A stretch of 34,922 nucleotides of DNA from a virus: IMG/VR virus record IMGVR_UViG_3300044843_000389, positions 1 through 34,922 of that record; one strand, written 5' to 3'. Under the pieces are notes generated by a model, which saw nothing but the letters and a program-made list of their open reading frames with translations, was not told the origin of the DNA and did not search any database. Position numbers and translations under genes: made by a program. Positions within the stretch are counted from its first letter, which is position 1; each line of letters opens with the position of its first letter. Of this stretch, positions 22,123 through 31,425 are shown piece by piece.

Positions 22123-23182
22123 TTCTATTCTAAATCCAATCGTCTCGCTTGATCCTTTTCTCTATGTTTCAGGCAAAGAGATTTCAAATGATGCTGATGC
22201 ACTTGTCAACCTTGGTAAGATGCAAAACTATCTTCATGCTCATTATGGTGCAGGGGTGATGATTGAGCAAAAGTTTGATGATGGGATTTTATTCTATAAT
22301 TCAGCTACTCCTAAAATAGCTTGTTATTGGAGGATGCCAACTATAAGCACCGCTCACAAGGTTTTTCAAATTACAGTTAATGCACAAGCTCATACTGGCT
22401 TGAATTATGTTTATGTTACGATAACGGCTGGAGCATCAACGGCTACATTAACTCTTAATTTAACTCCTAGCACAACGGCCTATTATCAAGGATCAATCAC
22501 ATTCGCAAGCATCAGCAATTCAACTTCATACATGCTTGTGCAAATGATCGTACAAGGACATTTACAAGTAAATTCTATTTGCGTTGAAGCATTGCCTTTA
22601 TCATCAGTTTCAGATGGTGCTGTATATCAACCAAATGGTGCTGATTATTTTTACCCAATAGGCGATGATGCTTTTATAAGTGACAAGCCTTTATCATCTG
22701 CAAAAGGTAGGCAACTTTTGAGCAATCTTAGGTTACTGCAAAAGAGGCCTCGAATGTTGTTTACAGCATCAGCAATTGATGTAAATGCTGATGGAGGCAC
22801 AACTAACACATTTAACGGCGGGTCAATTCATCCTCAAAAGACATTCTCTTATCAAGACCTGATCGCAATGACTCCCAATCTTCCACAATGGGAGGGAGCA
22901 ATAACATTGAATTTAAACCTTGTGATTAACATGTATGTCATCAATCCATCAGCCTATGATTATGAGTTTTATCTATGGTCAAATAAGATTGTTGTGAGTG
23001 CTGGAGAGACAGGAAAATGGATTTCAATTTTAACTAAATATCCTTCAAGTTTTGATGCTTTTTTAGTTAATTTAACCTATCGATTAAGACCACTTAGAAT
23101 CAATCCTTTGCTCTCAGTTGATCCACTTGATCCAACCTTAATATCATCTCCAATTCAATCAATTTCTCTTTGGGGGGCATGA
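22115..23182 (+). CDS. Putative tail protein, 355 residues
   Basis: Unrecognised beta-rich protein in the tail-tip cluster. ATG 22115 has GGAG seven bases upstream and overlaps the previous stop by eight bases; an earlier in-frame start at 22067 is inside the neighbour and unsupported. The centre has strand-rich TVNAQAHTGLNYVYVTITAG-like sequence with Thr/Ala repeats, reminiscent of carbohydrate-binding or immunoglobulin-like folds, and a late WEGAITLNLNLVINMYVI stretch. Structural role inferred from order. Confidence 0.5.
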   Translation: MSNSILNPIVSLDPFLYVSGKEISNDADALVNLGKMQNYLHAHYGAGVMIEQKFDDGILFYNSATPKIACYWRMPTISTAHKVFQITVNAQAHTGLNYVYVTITAGASTATLTLNLTPSTTAYYQGSITFASISNSTSYMLVQMIVQGHLQVNSICVEALPLSSVSDGAVYQPNGADYFYPIGDDAFISDKPLSSAKGRQLLSNLRLLQKRPRMLFTASAIDVNADGGTTNTFNGGSIHPQKTFSYQDLIAMTPNLPQWEGAITLNLNLVINMYVINPSAYDYEFYLWSNKIVVSAGETGKWISILTKYPSSFDAFLVNLTYRLRPLRINPLLSVDPLDPTLISSPIQSISLWGA

Positions 23183-23799
23183 TGGCTTTTATCTCTCAAA
23201 CAACTAGAAAAGCTCCACTAGATCAAGAAGTTTCAATCTCTCAGCCTGTGCTTGGTGCTACAATTTCACAAATAGCAAATGCATTAAATCATTTAGCATT
23301 TGCCAAAGGTAGAAAATCAGCAATAGCCTACACATCAAGAGATAATCCAACTTCTTGGATTTATAACCAATCGCATGCAGTTACAAATATAACTGAGTTA
23401 AGACATATACCAAAGGGCAATCAAACATATATCCATTTGCATCAGTCATCAAAGAATTGCGAGTATATTGGCTTTGTTTTCAAATATGCATCTAGTGATC
23501 AGCCTATATCTATCACCGTTTCACTTGTGAGAAATCCAACTACAACTCAAGATATAATAGATAATGGATGTGTTCTATCAGATACGAATGGAGAGCTTGT
23601 TATTTTAGCTGATTTCAAGTCAGCCATTGTCTCAAGTTCATCTGATACAACAGGCACATCATCAGTTCAAACCAACTTCGCAAGGCCTCTTTATTTACCT
23701 AGTACATATCGTGGTGATTTGCTTGCTTTGAAGATTGATTGTGTTGATTGCAAGCTAGATATGATAGGATCTTATGAGCTTTACAAGGAGCAAGTATAA
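23182..23799 (+). CDS. Putative tail protein, 205 residues
   Basis: Unrecognised protein in the tail-tip cluster. Six G residues (23172-23177) act as the ribosome site for ATG 23182; ATG 23179 is an alternative. It begins with a helix (TISQIANALNHLAFAKG) and continues with strands ending CKLDMIGSYELYKEQ. Its stop shares one base with the start of the large hub protein. Confidence 0.5.
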   Translation: MAFISQTTRKAPLDQEVSISQPVLGATISQIANALNHLAFAKGRKSAIAYTSRDNPTSWIYNQSHAVTNITELRHIPKGNQTYIHLHQSSKNCEYIGFVFKYASSDQPISITVSLVRNPTTTQDIIDNGCVLSDTNGELVILADFKSAIVSSSSDTTGTSSVQTNFARPLYLPSTYRGDLLALKIDCVDCKLDMIGSYELYKEQV

Positions 23800-26438
23800 T
23801 GGCTTTTAAATTGCAAGATGATCAAGGTTATCGCGTCTTTGGCTTGGAGATACAAGGCTTGATGACTCGCTTTTATATGGGAGCAAATCCATTCACAGCA
23901 TCATCTCTTTATGATCTTTCATATATTGATTTAGATTGCATTCAGTCGATAACTCCATATCAAGCGGAAATAGAACCAAGTGGAGGCGTTGCCACATATC
24001 AGCCGATCTCAATCTCTTTGGCTATGGATAGGATGAGAGGGTCAAATATTGATCCACATGTGATTTTTAGCCGTCTATCAAGATCAAGCTCTATTTGGAG
24101 TGGTCAGCTTGTTGCAAATGTTTTAAGGTCTGATGATATTCCTGATTTAATGGTTGATAGTAATCCATCATTGACTTATCCTCATCTCTTGCATATTGGA
24201 TCAGAGAGTTTCTATTGTACTTCCCAATCTGAGAGCGGTGGCATCTATACAATAACAACTAGCCACCGATTGGGATTTAGACAGCAGCATCAGATTTATT
24301 TGGGCGGTACTGATACACCTATAGTTTCAAGTGAATTGGTATCTTGGAGAGGTAGGCAAGCAAAAATCTATGCTTGCTCAGTTGATCAGAACGGCAACAC
24401 TTGGGACAATCAAATCATTTTTCAAGGCATCATAGAAAGCTCTCCAACGATTGAAGGCTTAAACTCAGTTACTATTTCAATCTTGCCTATGACTGCCATG
24501 CTTGACAATAAGGTCTCTTCAGGCACTCAGAAAACAAGGCTAGCTCAAGGCATTCACTATTATGGAGATATAAGAAATCAGCTATCACCTTTAAAATTTA
24601 TGAGGCCTGAATTTCATGCCATTGGATTTTTGCCATACTTAACTATTGATCCAGGTCTAAAAACACATGATGAAGTCATCAGCATATTGAATGATCATTT
24701 TAAGCTTACTGTTGGACGAGTTGGGGCATTTAGCATTTTTAAGCGAATGGGAAGATATATTTTAAGAATAAATGGAATTGATGCTGATGATGCTATGGTG
24801 TTTTCAGATAGCTCCGATCTTCTTAAACAAGCAAGCAATGAAGAATATTCATTTGATGTTCCATTGCTATATGTTGCACCTGATCCACAATGTATTTCAT
24901 ATGGCATCAGCTTTTTAGGATCTTTAGCTCCAATCCTAGAGATGCAAGACAACAGACCTTATCAGATTGATTTAGGCTTGAAATTTACAGTAACAAGCTT
25001 TCCCGGCACTGGTGGAGGAGGTGATCCAGTATTCTATGACATTCGAGGATTTGCTTTAGGTTGGAGAGATAGAGATGAGCCTTATATTTTAGTTCAAGAC
25101 TCTTTAGGCTTGCCAACAGAAGCAGATGGCAATCTCTATGCAATACAAATCAAAATTGGAGAAGATGTAGTTAATGCACTAGCTACACATGAAGAAGATG
25201 TAGGCGGTGCATATCTCTTGCATCTCGATATGAATATCTCAGAGAATAGACGATTGCCACCTTTTGGCGACTGGCTTGGTGAAGGATCTCCAATAGAGAT
25301 TTCAAAAGGGATGATCATCACTAGACGACCAGCTGGTGAAGTCATTTTACAACTCTTAGAAAGTGGTGGGGGTGGTGCAATCAATGGAGCTTATGACTTG
25401 CAATTAACGGGGTGCAATCTAAGTGCAAGCATGATTGATGAGCAATCTTTCTTGAGCTTGAATAGTGCTAGTGGCATCACTGATTGGATGTTCTCTTTAC
25501 CTGCTGATGAATTGACTTTAAGAGAAATACTTGATCCAATGCTCAAGACAATGGGTGCATGTATTGTCATGAATAGAGATAGCTTTAATCCTCGTATCTC
25601 TTTAGTACTCTTGGGACATGAAGCAGATGAAGATCAAACGGCTTTATCAGATAGCGATTTTCTAGCTAGCAAGCCTCCATATTGGTCAAACTTTGAGGAT
25701 ATCGTAACTCAATTCAAATTCAGATATGACATGCATCAAGAAGAGCCAACGACTAGAATCGTAAATAACTACGATGCTATCAATCGTCTTGCTGGTGAAA
25801 CGAAATCAATGGATTTAGATTTATATGGTATCACTAGCGACATTTTAGGCGGTACAAATGCAAGTGATTTCTTAGAAAACTTTTTGCCTACCTATGCAAG
25901 GCTTTTCAGATTGTATGGTCAAGCCGTCAGAATGTGGCATCTCTCTATTGGCACAGGCAAGGGGCTTGCTTTAGATGTTGGATCATATTTAAAAATCACT
26001 AGTGCATTTCTCAAGGGTTATACTGATGCTTATGGAGTATCAAATAAGATTGCCATGGTGCAATCAATCAGCATCGATCTTATGGGAGAAGGTACTGAAT
26101 TAAAGCTGATCCATTTGGGCGATTCTTCTCCATCTTGGAATGCATCAGCAAAGATTGCTACAATCATCAATACAACTACAATTGAGATTGAAGCTGATTT
26201 TTACTCAGATGCTGATATCAGCTATTTTAAGGCTGGTGATATCGTTGATTATGTTTTACAAGGATCAGAAGCGACCGTCTTGACAAAGACAATCGCATCT
26301 ATCAATGGAAATCAAATCACTTTCACAAGCAATCATGGCATGTCAGCGGGTGGAATCATTCAACCTACAACATACTTAAATGCATCATCTCATCATACAA
26401 AAAGAGCCTACATAGACAGGAGTTTTATCTATGAGTGA
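23799..26438 (+). CDS. Putative tail hub / tip protein, 879 residues
   Basis: The largest tail protein. The N-terminal half contains many strands; near residue 190-260 the sequence turns from SWRGRQAKIYACSVDQ to IIFQGIIESSP, a pattern seen in baseplate-hub domains. Near residue 710 GKGLALDVGSYLKITS parallels the G-D-V-L-T segment of central tail-tip proteins (lambda J-like). The C-terminal 100 residues are a further beta domain. These proteins close the tail end and hold fibres. GGAG lies eight bases before the ATG. The role is supported by size, order and the loose J-like segment only. Confidence 0.5.
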   Translation: MAFKLQDDQGYRVFGLEIQGLMTRFYMGANPFTASSLYDLSYIDLDCIQSITPYQAEIEPSGGVATYQPISISLAMDRMRGSNIDPHVIFSRLSRSSSIWSGQLVANVLRSDDIPDLMVDSNPSLTYPHLLHIGSESFYCTSQSESGGIYTITTSHRLGFRQQHQIYLGGTDTPIVSSELVSWRGRQAKIYACSVDQNGNTWDNQIIFQGIIESSPTIEGLNSVTISILPMTAMLDNKVSSGTQKTRLAQGIHYYGDIRNQLSPLKFMRPEFHAIGFLPYLTIDPGLKTHDEVISILNDHFKLTVGRVGAFSIFKRMGRYILRINGIDADDAMVFSDSSDLLKQASNEEYSFDVPLLYVAPDPQCISYGISFLGSLAPILEMQDNRPYQIDLGLKFTVTSFPGTGGGGDPVFYDIRGFALGWRDRDEPYILVQDSLGLPTEADGNLYAIQIKIGEDVVNALATHEEDVGGAYLLHLDMNISENRRLPPFGDWLGEGSPIEISKGMIITRRPAGEVILQLLESGGGGAINGAYDLQLTGCNLSASMIDEQSFLSLNSASGITDWMFSLPADELTLREILDPMLKTMGACIVMNRDSFNPRISLVLLGHEADEDQTALSDSDFLASKPPYWSNFEDIVTQFKFRYDMHQEEPTTRIVNNYDAINRLAGETKSMDLDLYGITSDILGGTNASDFLENFLPTYARLFRLYGQAVRMWHLSIGTGKGLALDVGSYLKITSAFLKGYTDAYGVSNKIAMVQSISIDLMGEGTELKLIHLGDSSPSWNASAKIATIINTTTIEIEADFYSDADISYFKAGDIVDYVLQGSEATVLTKTIASINGNQITFTSNHGMSAGGIIQPTTYLNASSHHTKRAYIDRSFIYE

Positions 26439-26592
26439 AAAACCTCAATTAACAATGCGATATCTTGCCGATCTTATCGAGAGGCTAGAAGAGAGAATTG
26501 CTATTTTAGAGCAAAAAGATGACAATAAAAAGACTACTAAAAAAGTCGTTGTCATCGAAGATCAACCAATCATCATAAAGAAGGCAAAATGA
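26431..26592 (+). CDS. Small charged coiled-coil protein, 53 residues
   Basis: A short gene between the hub and the next tail gene. ATG 26431 follows AGGAG by eight bases, overlaps the hub stop by eight bases, and its stop overlaps the next start as ATGA. The product has a leucine-heptad helix (YLADLIERLEERIAILEQK) and a basic/hydrophobic end (KKVVVIEDQPIIIKK). Likely a small oligomerising tail component or chaperone; function unknown. Confidence 0.75.
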   Translation: MSEKPQLTMRYLADLIERLEERIAILEQKDDNKKTTKKVVVIEDQPIIIKKAK

Positions 26593-26969
26593 ACCGTCTA
26601 CAATACCAAATTCAAACGGGCGAATTTATCGCTTGCAAAAGCACAGCATCCAACGCATCCACTGATTGGACTGATCTAAACTCAAGCGATTTCATCGATA
26701 GCACAACAGGATCAGCACTTGATGCAGATCTCGCTTTTTGTGACATCAGCGTCTATAATCCAGGATCAGCAACAGCCTTCTTTAAATTGAGAGCTCGTAC
26801 AACTGCATCAGATAGTACAACGAATGAGATTTTTGTTTTGGCTGGTGGTGCTATCGATATTCAATGCGGTGGAACAAAGGGCGGGGCAATTACAACTATC
26901 GCCTATAAAAAAGGTGCAAGTGGTGATGATTTAAAATTGATTTGTGCATTCAATAGAAAGGTGGTCTAG
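26589..26969 (+). CDS. Hypothetical tail-associated protein, 126 residues
   Basis: A beta-rich, Ser/Thr/Ala/Gly-rich protein (DISVYNPGSATAFFKLRART, then VLAGGAIDIQCGG) that resembles small structural proteins placed just before tail fibres. AAGGCAAA precedes ATG 26589. Unrecognised family. Its strand pattern suggests a beta-sandwich. Confidence 0.6.
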   Translation: MNRLQYQIQTGEFIACKSTASNASTDWTDLNSSDFIDSTTGSALDADLAFCDISVYNPGSATAFFKLRARTTASDSTTNEIFVLAGGAIDIQCGGTKGGAITTIAYKKGASGDDLKLICAFNRKVV

Positions 26970-26971
26970 TC

Positions 26972-29437
26972 ATGGCTATTATCATTAAACCTCCTGTGAG
27001 TGGTGGTGGTGGTGGTGGTGCTGTTGATTCTGTAAATGGTCAAACAGGTGTAGTTGTCTTGACAACCGACAACATCAATGCAGGCTCAAATGCCAATCGT
27101 CAATATTGGACATCAACGCTACAAACATCACTTGATGCCAAGGCAACAGATAGCGATTTGACCACACTTGAAGGTCGAGTTGATACAGCTGAAAACGATA
27201 TTGCATCACTTGAAGCCAATAGGCTTTACAGCAATTCTTTCTATGTAAATGATGGTGTCAACGACATTCAAGCCGTTCATGATGATGCTTCTTTTGGTCA
27301 AGGTGATGTTATTTTTGTATCTAGTGGATCATATGGTGGATCAACCTTATCACTCACAAAGAGCAATTTTTTAATCTTGCCACCTGCTGGTGGTGTTGGT
27401 GATATTTGCGAGCTTGCAGGCGGTCGAGGTCTGACAATCAGCGGTGTTGATTGCACTAGAATCAGAATCAGAAGCCTACAAATTGAAGGTAACACTTTGA
27501 TTGATGGTACTCAAGGCAGACATATTTTTAAAGATGTTTCATTCTTAGGTACTACAACAATCACAAATGCAACTGCGAATTTTATCACTTTTGAAGATTG
27601 CGAATTTGCTGGAGCTGTGACTATTGCATCCACCGTAACAGCCACAATTTATTTTAATCGCTGTTCTTTTGGTGGCGTTGCAATTTCATCTAGTCTTGCT
27701 ACTCCTACTCAGTGCATTTTAGCTGATTGCGATGGTATCAATGCAAGCCAAACAAATTTAATTGGCCTTGTCTTTGCAGGTCGTACAGGCTTTGCAAATA
27801 ACAGCGTTTCACAATATACAAGCAACTCAAAATATGTTTACAATTTGCTCACAGGTGCGACAACCTCATTTAGTGGATCATATAGCGAGCTGAGAGATTT
27901 GCCAACAATTCCAAGTGCATATACCGATGAAATGGCAAGAGATGCCGCTGGCACAGCCTTGGCAAATGGTAGTCATACAGGCATCAGCTTTGTAAATAGT
28001 GATGCTCAAGATCGTATCGATGCGACCGTTTCCCTTGCTTCTTTTGATACAGATGATCTCTCAGAAGGTGCAACAAATAAATATTTTAGCGATACACTCG
28101 CAAGAGGTGCATTTAGTGCAGGTACAGGGATTTCTATCACCACAGGCACAATCGCAAGCACAATCACACAGTACACTGATACAGATGCAGACGCTAGAAT
28201 CACAGCTCAAAAAGGGCAAAACAATGGCATTTGCGAGCTTGATGCAAATGGTCTTGTGCCTACAAATCACTTGCCACCTTTGGCAATCACTGATGTTCAT
28301 GTAGTCGCTGATCAAGCGGCACGACTTGCCTTGACTGCTCAAGAGGGTGATGTCGCTATTCAGACTGATGATAGCTCAAGCTGGATTTATGACGGCACAA
28401 CATGGGTGCAGTTTGGGATCAGCGGCGGTGTTTTGTCTGTCAATGGACAAACAGGCACTGTGTCTTTGACTACTAGCGACATCGCTGAAGGCACAAATCT
28501 TTACTATACCACGACAAGATGGGATGATCGACTTGCTTTAAAGACAACCGATAATCTCACAGAAGGCACCACAAACAAGTATTTTTCATCTAGTCTTGCA
28601 AAAACTGCGGCCGTTGTAAATAGCATGGCAGGCTCAGAAACAGATCAAGCTCCCTCTGTGTCTTCAGTGAAATCGTACTATACAGCAGGTACAGGCATCT
28701 CTTTGTCTAGTGGTACAATCGCAAGCACAATCACACAATACACTGATACACTCGCAAAGAGCGCGGCTGTTGTAAACTCAATGGCAGGCACTCAAACCGA
28801 TCAAGCTCCCTCTGTGTCTTCAGTGAAATCCTACTACACTGCAGGCAGTGGTATTTCTATCACATCAGGATCGATCGCATCAACGATCACACAATACACT
28901 GATGAGCAAGCTCAAGATCAAGCAGCTGCGATCTTCACAGGTGGCACACATACAGGCATCTCTTATTCATATATCGATGGCTCAAATCGTATTGATAGCA
29001 CCGTGTCTTTAGCATCTTTTAGTACAGATAATCTCTCAGAAGGCACCACAAACAAATATTTTAGCGATACTCTTGCGAGAGGCGCTTTTAGTGCAGGCAG
29101 CGGCATTTCTATCACAAACGGTGTGATCTCAACAGCATCATCAGCATCAAGACCTTCTGTTTTAGATAAGACATCAAATTTTACAATCTCAACTCCATCC
29201 TCAAATGTTTTTCAAGAGGTCTATACAGTATCAGGCTCATCGGCTGTCACTATCACACTTCCAGATGCTACAGCCTGCTCAGGCATACGATATGATATCA
29301 AGAGGCTTGGTACAGCCACGACAACAGTCGCTTGTAATGGTGCTCAAACAATTGACGGTCAAGCCACAATTCAGCTCTTAGCTCAGTATGTAAATGCTAC
29401 TGTAATCTCAACAGGTACAAATTGGATTTTGATATGA
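26972..29437 (+). CDS. Tail fibre protein with repeats
   Basis: An 821-residue fibre. A polyglycine hinge follows the first residues (PPVSGGGGGG), then VNGQTGVVVLTT, a motif common in phage fibres that recurs as VNGQTGTVSLTT near residue 490. A region rich in short strands (about 85-270) looks like a right-handed beta-helix. From about 310 the protein has repeats of SEGTTNKYFS, LARGAFSAGTGISIT and NSMAG-TDQAPSVSSVKSYYTAG, typical of trimeric shafts. The end is a beta-rich tip. It should bind a surface receptor or attach tip adhesins. AAGG precedes ATG 26972 by ten bases. Confidence 0.85.
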   Translation: MAIIIKPPVSGGGGGGAVDSVNGQTGVVVLTTDNINAGSNANRQYWTSTLQTSLDAKATDSDLTTLEGRVDTAENDIASLEANRLYSNSFYVNDGVNDIQAVHDDASFGQGDVIFVSSGSYGGSTLSLTKSNFLILPPAGGVGDICELAGGRGLTISGVDCTRIRIRSLQIEGNTLIDGTQGRHIFKDVSFLGTTTITNATANFITFEDCEFAGAVTIASTVTATIYFNRCSFGGVAISSSLATPTQCILADCDGINASQTNLIGLVFAGRTGFANNSVSQYTSNSKYVYNLLTGATTSFSGSYSELRDLPTIPSAYTDEMARDAAGTALANGSHTGISFVNSDAQDRIDATVSLASFDTDDLSEGATNKYFSDTLARGAFSAGTGISITTGTIASTITQYTDTDADARITAQKGQNNGICELDANGLVPTNHLPPLAITDVHVVADQAARLALTAQEGDVAIQTDDSSSWIYDGTTWVQFGISGGVLSVNGQTGTVSLTTSDIAEGTNLYYTTTRWDDRLALKTTDNLTEGTTNKYFSSSLAKTAAVVNSMAGSETDQAPSVSSVKSYYTAGTGISLSSGTIASTITQYTDTLAKSAAVVNSMAGTQTDQAPSVSSVKSYYTAGSGISITSGSIASTITQYTDEQAQDQAAAIFTGGTHTGISYSYIDGSNRIDSTVSLASFSTDNLSEGTTNKYFSDTLARGAFSAGSGISITNGVISTASSASRPSVLDKTSNFTISTPSSNVFQEVYTVSGSSAVTITLPDATACSGIRYDIKRLGTATTTVACNGAQTIDGQATIQLLAQYVNATVISTGTNWILI
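28643..28830. repeat. Direct repeat pair inside the fibre gene
   Basis: A 32-base block is identical at 28643-28674 and 28799-28830 (156 bases apart, exactly 52 codons), embedded in longer imperfect repeats. Repeats in frame allow the shaft to gain or lose whole units by recombination without breaking the gene. Confidence 0.85.
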
Positions 29438-29910
29438 CATTTAATTTAAAAACACAGAACAAGCCTGTTAAAATGGGCTCATTTGGCAGATCAACAAATG
29501 TCGCTGTTTCATCATCAACCGTAACGGAACAAATTTATTCTTTAGATTCATCCCTTAGTGGTACAGGCATTTCTGCGACTCTATCAAGTGGATCAGTATC
29601 CCTTGCAGGAAAAAACTATCTAGGTTTTTTCAAGCCTTATATGTCGGGGTCAGACCAATTTGAATTTTATGTAAAGGTCAATGGCAGCTTGCTTTCAACA
29701 CAAAATAAGGCATTTAAAAGCGCTGTCAGTTCGATGTCATCGATAGCGAATCTTACTAGATATCAGCCGCTTTTTTTCTCCTACTCAGCCACTGCTGGGG
29801 ATGTGCTCACAATTTACTATAAAAAAACAGCCGCTGCTGCAATTGCTAATATCTACAATTACACATTGAACGGTGGCTCAATCTTGTACTTGATGGAGAT
29901 AGACAAATGA
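29434..29910 (+). CDS. Small distal tail protein, 158 residues
   Basis: Beta-rich protein starting in an ATGA overlap with the fibre stop. The order of strands (YLGFFKPYMSG, FEFYVKVNGSL, YQPLFFSYSATAG, VLTIYYKK) suggests a jelly-roll like many phage tip domains. Unrecognised family. With the next two genes it forms a set of small proteins that may cap the fibre or act as chaperones. Confidence 0.6.
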   Translation: MTFNLKTQNKPVKMGSFGRSTNVAVSSSTVTEQIYSLDSSLSGTGISATLSSGSVSLAGKNYLGFFKPYMSGSDQFEFYVKVNGSLLSTQNKAFKSAVSSMSSIANLTRYQPLFFSYSATAGDVLTIYYKKTAAAAIANIYNYTLNGGSILYLMEIDK

Positions 29911-30326
29911 CATATCTTGCAAATTTTTCAACATCCATGTCATCGATGATGATCTTAAATGCCACAACTCAAGTTGTCACTGATGGTCTCTTTGAGTCTG
30001 TCTTGACTCCTCAACAATCGCTATCAAATGAAAACTTTGTCTTTTCAAGCGGTGCATCGATGATCTTGCCTGTTTTGGCATGTAGGAGCGATGGGGATAT
30101 TCAGGTGCCAATTTGCTCTATGCTCGTAGCAGATGCCACATCACAAGATAGTCGCATCGCTAGTCAAGTAGCTTCATCTACAAATGTCAATCAACGGTCG
30201 TATGTACCCAACAATGTTTTTTTTGTATCTAGTAAAGGCATTTCCCTCACAAATACAATTTGGGATTCGGGGGATCAAGTTTTAAACAGTGGCTTTTGCA
30301 TGCTGATCATGCCTATAAAGGGGTAA
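29907..30326 (+). CDS. Small distal tail protein, 139 residues
   Basis: Ser/Ala/Val-rich protein starting in an ATGA overlap; GGAG lies eight bases before. Unrecognised. It has four Met residues in an early segment (TSMSSMMILNATT) and a hydrophobic end (FCMLIMPIKG). Probably structural, by position. Confidence 0.6.
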   Translation: MTYLANFSTSMSSMMILNATTQVVTDGLFESVLTPQQSLSNENFVFSSGASMILPVLACRSDGDIQVPICSMLVADATSQDSRIASQVASSTNVNQRSYVPNNVFFVSSKGISLTNTIWDSGDQVLNSGFCMLIMPIKG

Positions 30327-30328
30327 AA

Positions 30329-30790
30329 ATGAGTTATCAACCTATCGCAGCGATGTCACTAAAATCAACTCAAATCACAATCCCAACCTCAACGGTTTCG
30401 AGCTTGACCACTGTTGCACTTGGAACAATTTCCGATTCTAGTGTGATCACTAAAAGCGGAGATACTTTGATTTTACCAGCTGGCCGCTCATATTTTATCA
30501 CTGCTAACCTCAATTTTTCCCAAGCAACTGGAAACAATGCAGAGTTTAGTTTTTATGATGATGGAACATCGACAAAATTGACCTTTCAAAGCGCATGCTA
30601 TGTCTACTATGCGTCAACTAATGCAAATGCGGACACATATGACGGCACGATGATGGTTGTGGTTGCACCTACTAGCGACCTGACAATCTCGCTGAGAAAA
30701 TCTATTCATGCGGGGGCAAGTACATTTATTCAAAACTCATCTGATGCCTATATTGTAAACTCGGGTATTCAGATTTTTTACACAGACTGA
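30329..30790 (+). CDS. Small distal tail protein, jelly-roll-like, 153 residues
   Basis: Beta protein with LILPAGRSYFITANLNFSQA followed by FSFYDDGTSTKLTF, the pattern of C1q/TNF-like jelly-rolls found in phage fibre tips. AAAGGGG lies five bases before ATG 30329, which comes just after the previous stop. A longer frame from 30260 is the neighbour in another frame. Role in receptor contact is inferred. Confidence 0.6.
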   Translation: MSYQPIAAMSLKSTQITIPTSTVSSLTTVALGTISDSSVITKSGDTLILPAGRSYFITANLNFSQATGNNAEFSFYDDGTSTKLTFQSACYVYYASTNANADTYDGTMMVVVAPTSDLTISLRKSIHAGASTFIQNSSDAYIVNSGIQIFYTD

Positions 30791-30800
30791 GAGCCTAAAA

Positions 30801-31178
30801 ATGCAAGTAACTAAAAATTTCAAATTGTCTGAGCTTGAGTTTAGCGATCCAATCCCTGCTGAAAAGATCGCAAGTGCAATCGAGCTTTTGCAAAACCTTC
30901 AGATCATTCGAGATCATTTTCAGCGTCCTATTGTGATCATCAGCGGGTATCGATCACCTGAGAGAAACGCGGCTGTTGGTGGTGCAGATAAGAGCCAACA
31001 CCTTGAGGCAAAGGCGGCTGACATCAAGATCGCTGGAGTGCCTACTGAAGAAATTTATAATCGAATTGAGAAACTCATTGCTCAAGGCAAGATCAAAGAA
31101 GGCGGACTTGGTAAGTATTTAGATTCAAACTTTGTGCATTATGATATCAGAGGCACAAGAGCAAGATGGCAAGGGTGA
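30801..31178 (+). CDS. M15-type peptidase, endolysin candidate
   Basis: A 125-residue LAS-family zinc peptidase that would cut peptidoglycan stem peptides. SGYRSPERNAAVGG (48-61) is the substrate-loop motif; SQHLEAKAAD (65-74) gives zinc ligands His67 and Asp74; FVHYDIRG (111-118) gives His113. The usual Gly in SxHxxGxAxD is Ala here. No signal peptide is present, so it needs a holin, and the next gene is a suitable candidate. Placement right after the tail genes supports a lysis role, though some phages carry such enzymes on tails. Confidence 0.82.
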   Translation: MQVTKNFKLSELEFSDPIPAEKIASAIELLQNLQIIRDHFQRPIVIISGYRSPERNAAVGGADKSQHLEAKAADIKIAGVPTEEIYNRIEKLIAQGKIKEGGLGKYLDSNFVHYDIRGTRARWQG

Positions 31179-31182
31179 CAAC

Positions 31183-31425
31183 ATGAACTCAGATATGATT
31201 TCAATCAGTGCATTGACGGCCGTTATCACCGCTCTATTGCCAGCTTTAAGAGCTTTCTCATCATACGATAAGAGAATTGCTTTACTTGAGCATCAAACCA
31301 TGTCTTTGCTAGTCAAGCAAGAAAAAACCGATGCTGAGTTGGATATGATCAATAAGACATTAAATCAGCACACCGTTATTCTTGAAAGAATAGAAACCAA
31401 TGTTGATTTTTTGAAAAATAAATAG
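31183..31425 (+). CDS. Holin candidate: one membrane helix plus coiled coil
   Basis: An 80-residue protein with one hydrophobic helix near the N-terminus (ISALTAVITALLPALRAF, about 8-25) and a long coiled coil (SYDKRIALLEHQTMSLLVKQ and on) after it, as in XhlA-like hemolysins or small spanin-like proteins. AAGG lies eight bases before ATG 31183 and the gene follows the endolysin by four bases. A single helix is few for a holin, so a lysis accessory (spanin subunit) is an alternative. Confidence 0.6.
   Translation: MNSDMISISALTAVITALLPALRAFSSYDKRIALLEHQTMSLLVKQEKTDAELDMINKTLNQHTVILERIETNVDFLKNK

Noticed and set aside
28600-29100. CRISPR-like array
   Set aside because: Only two long repeats, in frame within a fibre gene and with coding spacers.
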